From contig CAXSFU010000011.1 of NCBI GenBank assembly GCA_964236695.1, positions 7,788 through 71,787 of the forward strand: DNA of 64,000 bases. The letters run 5' to 3'. Positions within the stretch are counted from its first letter, which is position 1, and every line of letters starts with the position of its first letter. The notes beneath the pieces are model-generated. The model was given only the letters and a program-made list of their open reading frames with translations. It had not been told where the DNA came from and searched no databases. The position numbers were made by a program, and so were the translations under genes. Positions 59,331 to 64,000 of the stretch are shown in pieces. This DNA is from CAXSEF01 sp964236695 (lineage in GTDB: Bacteria > Pseudomonadota > Alphaproteobacteria > Acetobacterales > Acetobacteraceae).

Positions 59331-59360
59331 GTTCTATATAAGTTCACCGCGTCGCGTCAA
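59331..59360 (-). promoter_or_regulatory. lexA promoter with SOS box
   Basis: GTTCTATATAAGTTC at 59331-59345 is an exact alphaproteobacterial SOS box (GTTC-N7-GTTC). On the minus strand a -35 TTGACG (59355-59360) and a -10 TATAGA (59333-59338) are 16 bases apart, with the box covering the -10. An imperfect second site, GAAC-N7-AAAC, lies at 59306-59320. LexA bound here would block its own promoter. Confidence 0.85.
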
Positions 59361-59502
59361 GCAGCACGGCGCCCGCCGCACGGCCACGGAACTGCGGAAC
59401 CCTGGCCGGACACGCCCCGCGAGCCGCACCCTGCGAGCCGGGCAGGGGCCTCTACCAGGCCCAAGTTTGCGTGCAATCCCAGGGAAATCCGCGCCCGCTT
59501 GC

Positions 59503-60720
59503 CTACAGCCCCAGCCCGTCCAGCCGGATCACCTCGACCTCCGCCCCCGCCTCCAACGCCGGCGCATGCGGCGCGCGCAGCAGCAGGCAGTCCGCCCGCG
59601 CCAGCGCCGCCAGCATCGCCGAGTCCTGCACCGCGAACGGCGTGACCACGAGACCGCCCGACCCGTCCTCCAGCGTCGCCCGCAGATGGTCCGCCCTGTG
59701 GTCGTTCGCCCTGACCGACACCCCCAGCCGCGCCCGCGCCATCGGCGGCCCCCCGGCCGCGCCCCCCAGCAGCACCCGCAGTGCCGGCAGGAGGAAAAGC
59801 ACGCTGCACACCATCGACGACACCGGGTTGCCCGGCAGCCCCAGCACCGCCACGTCCCCCAGCCGCCCCGACATCAGCGGCTTGCCCGGCCGCATCGCCA
59901 CCCGCCAGAACCCGGTGCGCATCCCGCGCGCCGTCAGCGCCGCGTGGACCAGGTCGTGGTCCCCCACGCTCGCCCCGCCCGTCGTGACCAGCAGGTCGTG
60001 CCCCGCAACCCCGTCCGCCGCCGCCTCCAGCGCCGCCCGGTCGTCGCGCGCCACCGGCAGCAGCACCGGCTCGCCCCCGGCCGCGCGCACCAGCGCCGCG
60101 ATCGCGTGGCTGTTCGACGACACGATCCCTCCGGGCCCGACCGGCTCGCCGGGCATGCTGATCTCGTCGCCGGTCGCAAGGATCGCCACCCGCGGCCGCC
60201 GGTGCACCGCCAGCCACGGATGGTCCGCCGCCGCCGCCAGCCCCATGTCGCGCGCCCCCAGCCTGCGCCCCGCCCGCAGCACCACGTCGCCCGCCGCGAA
60301 ATCCTGCCCCGCCCGCCGGATGTGGCGTGCTGCCAGCGCCGCCTCCTCCAGCCGCACGGCGTCGCCCTCGCGCGTGCAGTCCTCCTGCAGCACCACGGTG
60401 TCCGCCCCCGCCGGTACCACGCTGCCCGTGAACAGCCGCACCGCCTCGCCCGCGCCCAGCGCGCCCGCCCACGGATGCCCCGCCGGCGCCTCGCCCGCCA
60501 CGCGCAGCACCGCCCCGGCCGCCCCGTCCGCCGCCCGCAGCGCATACCCGTCCATGGCCGACACATCGTCCGGCGGGCTGGTGCGCCGCGCCGCGATGTC
60601 GCGCGCCAGCACCCGCCCCCAGCCCTCGCTCAGCGCCACCAGCTCCGCGGGCGTGGGCCGCAGCCCCTCCAGCACCGCCGCCCGCGCCGCCTCCACCGAG
60701 ATCAACCCGCCCGCTGCCAC
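59503..60720 (-). CDS. moeA: Molybdopterin molybdenumtransferase MoeA
   Basis: MoeA inserts molybdate into adenylylated molybdopterin. The 405-residue protein has DVSAMDGYALRAADG, the TGSVVPAGADTVVLQED segment, RVAILATGDEISMPGEPVGP, VTTGGASVGDHDLVHAAL, MRPGKPLMSGRLGDVAVLGL followed by PGNPVSS, and the C-terminal beta-barrel. The GTG start follows GGGAG by seven bases and begins MAAGGLISVEAARAAVLEGL. The ada gene separates it from moaC. No type A or B repeat lies between it and lexA; that 239-base gap holds only the lexA promoter. Confidence 0.95.
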   Translation of the reverse strand: MAAGGLISVEAARAAVLEGLRPTPAELVALSEGWGRVLARDIAARRTSPPDDVSAMDGYALRAADGAAGAVLRVAGEAPAGHPWAGALGAGEAVRLFTGSVVPAGADTVVLQEDCTREGDAVRLEEAALAARHIRRAGQDFAAGDVVLRAGRRLGARDMGLAAAADHPWLAVHRRPRVAILATGDEISMPGEPVGPGGIVSSNSHAIAALVRAAGGEPVLLPVARDDRAALEAAADGVAGHDLLVTTGGASVGDHDLVHAALTARGMRTGFWRVAMRPGKPLMSGRLGDVAVLGLPGNPVSSMVCSVLFLLPALRVLLGGAAGGPPMARARLGVSVRANDHRADHLRATLEDGSGGLVVTPFAVQDSAMLAALARADCLLLRAPHAPALEAGAEVEVIRLDGLGL

Positions 60721-60805
60721 CGCACCGCTCCCGCTCCACCGCCACGGGCCTTGGGCGCGATCGACCGCGCAGGCAAGTCCGGGCGGCCCGCGCGACCGGC
60801 CAGCG

Positions 60806-61972
60806 TCAGCACCTGCACCGCCCGCCTGATCCGCCCTGGCCGCCTGCCGCCCCGGAAGCGGCACCGCCCTGACCGGCGGCAGGCTGGCCCGCCACCCGCC
60901 TGTCCTCCGGCGCAGGGCCGCCATTCGCGGCCGCCTCCCGTGCGAGCAGGGCCTGCTTGCGCCCCACCCCCCAGCGATACCCGGACAACGTCCCGTCGGT
61001 CCGCACGACTCGGTGGCAGGGGATCGCGACCGCGAGCGTGTTCGCCGCACAGGCCGCCGCAACCGCCCGGACGGCCCTGGGTGCGCCCATCCGCGCGGCC
61101 ACCTCTGCGTAGCTGAGCGTCCGCCCCGGCGGGATCGCGGCCAGCGCCGCCCACACCCGGTGCTGGAACGCGGTGCCCCGCACGTCGAGCGGCAGGTCCA
61201 GCCCGCGCGCCGGCGCCTCCACCGCCGCGACCACCCGCGCCACCCAGCCCTCGAACTCCGCCTCGCCCCCGCGCAGCTCGGCCCGCGGGAAACGGTCCTG
61301 CAGTTCGCGCACCAGACGCTCCGGCTCCTCGCCGAGCTGGATGGCGCACACGCCCCGGCCGGTCGCCGCCACCAGCACGGCTCCGAGCGAACACGCCCCC
61401 ACCGCGAACCGGATCACCTCGCCGGCGCCCCCGTCGCGCCGGGCCCGCGGGCTCATGCCGAGCAGCCGCCCGGATTGCGCGTAGAAATGGCCCGTGCTGT
61501 TGAATCCCGCGTCGAGCACCGCCTCCGTCACCGTCCCTGCCTGCCCCAGGCCGTCGCGAACCCGCTGGGCCCGGAGCGCCGCGGCGTAGGCGCGCGGTGC
61601 CAGGCCGGTCGCGTCGCGGAACACGCGGTGGAAGTGCCCGTCACTCAGCCCGGCCGCCTGCGCCAGGGCCTGCAGCGTCGGCGTTGCCTCGGCCGCCTCG
61701 ATCGTGCGGCAGGCCGCCGCGACCCGCGCCGCGTGACGCGCCGCGGTCGAGTCGGGCCGACACCGCCGGCACGCCCGGAAGCCGGCCCGCACGGCCTCGG
61801 AGCAGCCTGAATGGAAGGCCACGTTCTCCCGCAGCGCGGCGCGCGACGGGCAGGACGGCCGACAGAACACCCCCGTGGTCCGGACGGAGTACACGAAGGC
61901 GCCGTCCGCAGCGCCGTCGCGGCACAGCACGGCCGACCAGCGCGCGTCGTCGTCTGCATAGGCGTTCGTCAT
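60806..61972 (-). CDS. ada: Ada: methylated-DNA repair protein and transcription regulator
   Basis: Ada removes methyl groups from phosphotriesters and O6-methylguanine and activates the adaptive response. The 388-residue protein has the zinc/methyl-acceptor N-domain (Cys37, Cys41, Cys68, Cys71; VFCRPSCPSR and ACRRCRP). An AraC-type helix-turn-helix (ALAQAAGLSDGHFHRVFRDA; AVLDAGFNSTGHFYAQSGR) follows. The C-terminal methyltransferase has PPGRTLSYAEVAARMGAP and the active Cys in AVAIPCHRVVRTDGTLSGY. All key cysteines are kept. A 35-residue Gly/Ala tail ending CRC is extra. The ATG follows GGAGAG. No clear Ada box could be assigned upstream. Confidence 0.94.
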   Translation of the reverse strand: MTNAYADDDARWSAVLCRDGAADGAFVYSVRTTGVFCRPSCPSRAALRENVAFHSGCSEAVRAGFRACRRCRPDSTAARHAARVAAACRTIEAAEATPTLQALAQAAGLSDGHFHRVFRDATGLAPRAYAAALRAQRVRDGLGQAGTVTEAVLDAGFNSTGHFYAQSGRLLGMSPRARRDGGAGEVIRFAVGACSLGAVLVAATGRGVCAIQLGEEPERLVRELQDRFPRAELRGGEAEFEGWVARVVAAVEAPARGLDLPLDVRGTAFQHRVWAALAAIPPGRTLSYAEVAARMGAPRAVRAVAAACAANTLAVAIPCHRVVRTDGTLSGYRWGVGRKQALLAREAAANGGPAPEDRRVAGQPAAGQGGAASGAAGGQGGSGGRCRC

Positions 61973-62092
61973 GACAGCTCTCCGGATCGGGACGGGCGAC
62001 CGTCCTCCTCCACGGCGCCGACCCCGGCAGTACCCTGATTGCGATCCAATCCCGGAGTCCGGCCTCACACCAGAACTGGGTATCCACCCGCC

Positions 62093-62845
62093 TCAGTCCT
62101 GCCGGAACACGCCAGACTTCCCGCCGTCCTTATGCACCACCCGCAGCCCGTCCACCCGCATCCCCCGGTCCACCGCCTTGAGCATGTCGTACACCGTGAG
62201 CGCCGCCACCGAGGCTGCGGTCAGCGCCTCCATCTCCACCCCGGTCCGCCCCGTCGTGCGCACCGTCGCGGCGATCTCCACCCCGCACCCCCCGCCGTCC
62301 TCCACCGACTCCAGCGCCAGCTCCACCGCGCTGATCGGCAGCGGATGGCACAGCGGGATCAGCTCCGCCGTCCGCTTCGCCGCCATGATCCCCGCCAGCC
62401 GCGCAACCCCCAGCACGTCCCCCTTCGCCGCCGTGCCGTCCCGCACCAGGCGCAGCGTCGCCGCCGCCATCGACACCCGCGCCCGCGCCACCGCGACCCG
62501 CGCCGTCTCCGGTTTGCCCGACACGTCCACCATCACCGCGCGCCCCTGCGCGTCGAAATGCGTCAGCCCGCCCGTGACCGTGCCGCCGCCGCCCGCCGCC
62601 CCGGACCCCGCCGCCACCAGCCCCGCCGCGCCGCCCCCCAGCGCCGCCCCCCCGTGCGCCACCTCCGCCCCGCCGCCCGCGGCCGCGTCCGCCCCCGCCA
62701 CGCCGCCCCCCGTTACCAGCCCCGCCGCACCGCCCCCGAGCGCCGCGCCCTCGTGCGCCACCTCCGCGCCCCGGCCCGCACCCCCGCCGGCCGCAGCCCC
62801 GCCCGCCACCGTCGCGCCGATCGCCGGCAGCGCCCGGTCGATCAC
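62093..62845 (-). CDS. moaC: Cyclic pyranopterin monophosphate synthase MoaC with N-terminal extension
   Basis: MoaC makes cyclic pyranopterin monophosphate in molybdenum cofactor synthesis. The conserved 160 residues begin near LTHFDAQGRAVMVDVSGKPE and include AAKRTAELIPLCHPLPISAV, VRTTGRTGVEMEALTAASVA and LTVYDMLKAVDRGM. Ahead of this is an unusual extension of about 90 residues rich in Gly and Ala. It contains a 33-residue tandem duplication (GAEVAHEGAALGGGAAGLV, then GAEVAHGGAALGGGAAGLV). The GTG start is inferred from the GTGA overlap with the trpC stop. If it is wrong, the real start would be an internal GTG near the canonical domain. Confidence 0.88.
   Translation of the reverse strand: MIDRALPAIGATVAGGAAAGGGAGRGAEVAHEGAALGGGAAGLVTGGGVAGADAAAGGGAEVAHGGAALGGGAAGLVAAGSGAAGGGGTVTGGLTHFDAQGRAVMVDVSGKPETARVAVARARVSMAAATLRLVRDGTAAKGDVLGVARLAGIMAAKRTAELIPLCHPLPISAVELALESVEDGGGCGVEIAATVRTTGRTGVEMEALTAASVAALTVYDMLKAVDRGMRVDGLRVVHKDGGKSGVFRQD
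62616..62780. repeat. 99-bp-period tandem duplication inside moaC
   Basis: Two about 65-base near-identical blocks begin at ACCAGCCCCGCCGC (62616 and 62715), offset by 99 bases. The offset is a multiple of three, so the reading frame is kept and the protein gains a 33-residue repeat in its N-terminal extension. Confidence 0.8.
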
Positions 62846-63708
62846 GCCGCCACCCCCAGCAGCGCCCGCGCCGCCATCCCCACGTCCGCCTGCCGCAGCA
62901 GGCTCTCCCCCACCAGGAAGCACCGCGCCCCCACCCGCGACAGCCGCTCCACGTCCGCCCGCCCGGCGATCCCGCTTTCCGCCACCAGCACCCGCCCCGC
63001 CGGCACCCGCGCCGCCAGCGCCTCCGTCGTCGCCAGGTCCGTGCGCAGCGTCCGCAGGCTCCGGTTGTTCACCCCGATCAGCACCGTGCGCAGCCGCAAC
63101 GCCCGCTCCAGCTCCGCCCCGTCGTGCACCTCCGCCAGCACGTCCATCCCCGCCGCCGCCGCCGCCGCCTCCAGCTCCGCCGCCTGCGCGTCCGACAGCG
63201 CCGCCAGGATCAGCAGCACGCAGTCCGCCCCCATCGCCCGGCTTTCCCCCACCTGCCAAGGGTCCACCATGAAGTCCTTGCGCAGCACCGGCAGCCCCGC
63301 CGCCCCGCGCGCCGCCACGAGATGCGCCGCCTCCCCCCCGAAGAACGGCCCGTCCGTCAGCACCGACAGGCACGCCGCCCCCGCCGCCGCATACGCCCGC
63401 GCCAGCCCCGCCGGGTCGAACTCCGCCCGGATCATCCCCCCCGACGGCGACCGCTGCTTGATCTCCGCGACCAGCCCGATCCCCAGCGGCGCCACCCCGC
63501 CGTGCGCCACCACGTCGCCCGCATCCCCGCCCGAAAGCCCCGCCGCCGCCAGCAGCGCCCGCGCGAACCCCCGCGCCGCGCCCTGCGCCACCGCCCGCTC
63601 GCGCAGCTCTCCCGCCCCGGCCGCGGCCTTGCGCCGCGCCACCTCCGCCCGCGTCTCCGCACAGATCCGCGCCAGCGCGTCCGGCATCGCCTCGCCCATG
63701 TCCGTCAT
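62842..63708 (-). CDS. trpC: Indole-3-glycerol phosphate synthase
   Basis: TrpC closes the indole ring in tryptophan synthesis. The 288-residue TIM barrel has GLVAEIKQRSPSGGMIRAEF, SVLTDGPFFGG, VLRKDFMVDPWQVGESRAMG, ADCVLLILAALSDAQAAELE, DVLAEVHDGAELERALRL, LIGVNNRSLRTLRTDL and VLVAESGIAGRADVERL. Three in-frame ATG codons lie within eight codons; the first was used. The stop overlaps the moaC start, so tryptophan and molybdopterin genes are coupled, an order known in alphaproteobacteria. Confidence 0.95.
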   Translation of the reverse strand: MTDMGEAMPDALARICAETRAEVARRKAAAGAGELRERAVAQGAARGFARALLAAAGLSGGDAGDVVAHGGVAPLGIGLVAEIKQRSPSGGMIRAEFDPAGLARAYAAAGAACLSVLTDGPFFGGEAAHLVAARGAAGLPVLRKDFMVDPWQVGESRAMGADCVLLILAALSDAQAAELEAAAAAAGMDVLAEVHDGAELERALRLRTVLIGVNNRSLRTLRTDLATTEALAARVPAGRVLVAESGIAGRADVERLSRVGARCFLVGESLLRQADVGMAARALLGVAA

Positions 63709-63714
63709 CCCCAG

Positions 63715-63903
63715 AAGCAGCAAGCAAGGTCGGGCTCTGCCCGAACCCGCCAAAGGGCCGAGCCCTTTGGAAACCCTGACTTAGAACACTTCAAGGCCGC
63801 CCGTCCGAGTCACCTCAGGCCGGCAGGCCGCGCCAGCCTTCGTCGAGGTTTCCAAAGGCTCGGCCTTTGGCGGGGTCCAGGGGCAGAGCCCCTGGCCTTC
63901 CTT
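63715..63903. repeat. Type B repeat upstream of trpC
   Basis: The left half is AAGCAAGG, TCGGG-CTCTG-CCCGA and AAAGGG-CCGAG-CCCTTT. The right half is CCAAAGG-CTCGG-CCTTTGG and CAGGGG-CAGAG-CCCCTG with GCCTTCCTTCC. The spacer is about 65 bases. Confidence 0.85.
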
Positions 63904-63904
63904 C

Positions 63905-63945
63905 CTACGCCGTCTCCCGCCGCAACGCCTCCAGCGCCCCCATCG
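63905..63945 (-). CDS. Possible 3' end of trpD (partial)
   Basis: Only 12 residues and a TAG stop (MGALEALRRETA) can be read before the poly-C tract. Anthranilate phosphoribosyltransferase is suggested because trpD normally precedes trpC in this gene order and ends in a helix of this type. The sequence alone cannot prove it. Confidence 0.3.
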
Positions 63946-64000
63946 CCCCCCCCCCCCCCCCCTCCCCCCCCCCCCCCCCCCCCCCACCCCCCCCCCCCCC
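63946..64000. other. Poly-C tract, probable sequencing or assembly artefact
   Basis: Of the last 55 bases, 53 are C; the exceptions are a T at 63963 and an A at 63986. No natural coding or intergenic segment elsewhere in the window resembles it. It interrupts a gene end and reads as poly-G on the other strand, typical of dark-cycle calls in two-colour sequencing at a contig edge. Treat it as non-biological. Confidence 0.8.

Overview
The window reads as one continuous piece of chromosome from a very GC-rich alphaproteobacterium, most likely in the Rhodospirillales/Acetobacterales group. That placement is inference from three things. First, lexA has an exact GTTC-N7-GTTC SOS box. Second, several gene orders are familiar from alphaproteobacteria: trpC-moaC-moeA-lexA with comEC and gltX close by; infA-maf-RNase E/G-yacG next to hisD/hisG/murA; and pyrB-pyrC'-plsY-dprA-topA-rnr. 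Third, the intergenic spaces are packed with hairpin repeats of a kind I associate with this group. There is no prophage, insertion sequence, integron, CRISPR array or rRNA operon. Most genes are housekeeping. Starts are often GTG, and neighbouring genes frequently overlap by GTGA or TGATG, which suggests translational coupling.

Layout. 0-4.4 kb: ugd, a Lys-rich unknown protein, nusG-secE-tRNA-Trp, and a small exported protein with an RlpA-like protein. 4.4-12 kb: a GH15 glycosidase, an esterase coupled to an unknown protein, and an acyl-CoA synthetase/GNAT fusion with apparently degenerate synthetase sites. 12-19 kb: the biotin genes bioD and bioF on the minus strand and bioB and bioA on the plus strand, with a large RTX-like secreted protein gene between the pairs. 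19-28 kb: a diguanylate cyclase, a CopD-like membrane protein coupled to a ParA ATPase, NAD(P)HX repair, a ClpP paralogue with a Ser-His-Asn triad, an OmpA-like lipoprotein, RecQ and two tandem DoxX-like proteins. 28-33 kb: a minus-strand operon (degenerate EAL protein, DUF3253, DUF1499, YddA-type ABC transporter), a GST and rpmG. 33-46 kb: S41 protease, rnr, topA, dprA, plsY, inactive-looking dihydroorotase pyrC', pyrB, yacG, RNase E/G. 46-53 kb: maf, infA, hisD, hisG, murA, dcd, tRNA-Thr. 53-64 kb: a frameshifted small gene, gltX, comEC, a DUF3429 protein, lexA, moeA, ada, moaC, trpC, and what is probably the last codons of trpD running into a poly-C tract that looks like a sequencing or assembly artefact.

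The feature most worth following is not a gene. About twenty copies of a GC-rich intergenic element (type B here) carry up to four hairpins. The loops are conserved while the stems change on both sides, so pairing is kept. About six copies of a second, A/T-rich element (type A) carry two hairpins. Both sit almost only between genes and are absent from the tightly overlapping operon junctions. I found no convincing new defence, mobile or biosynthetic system.
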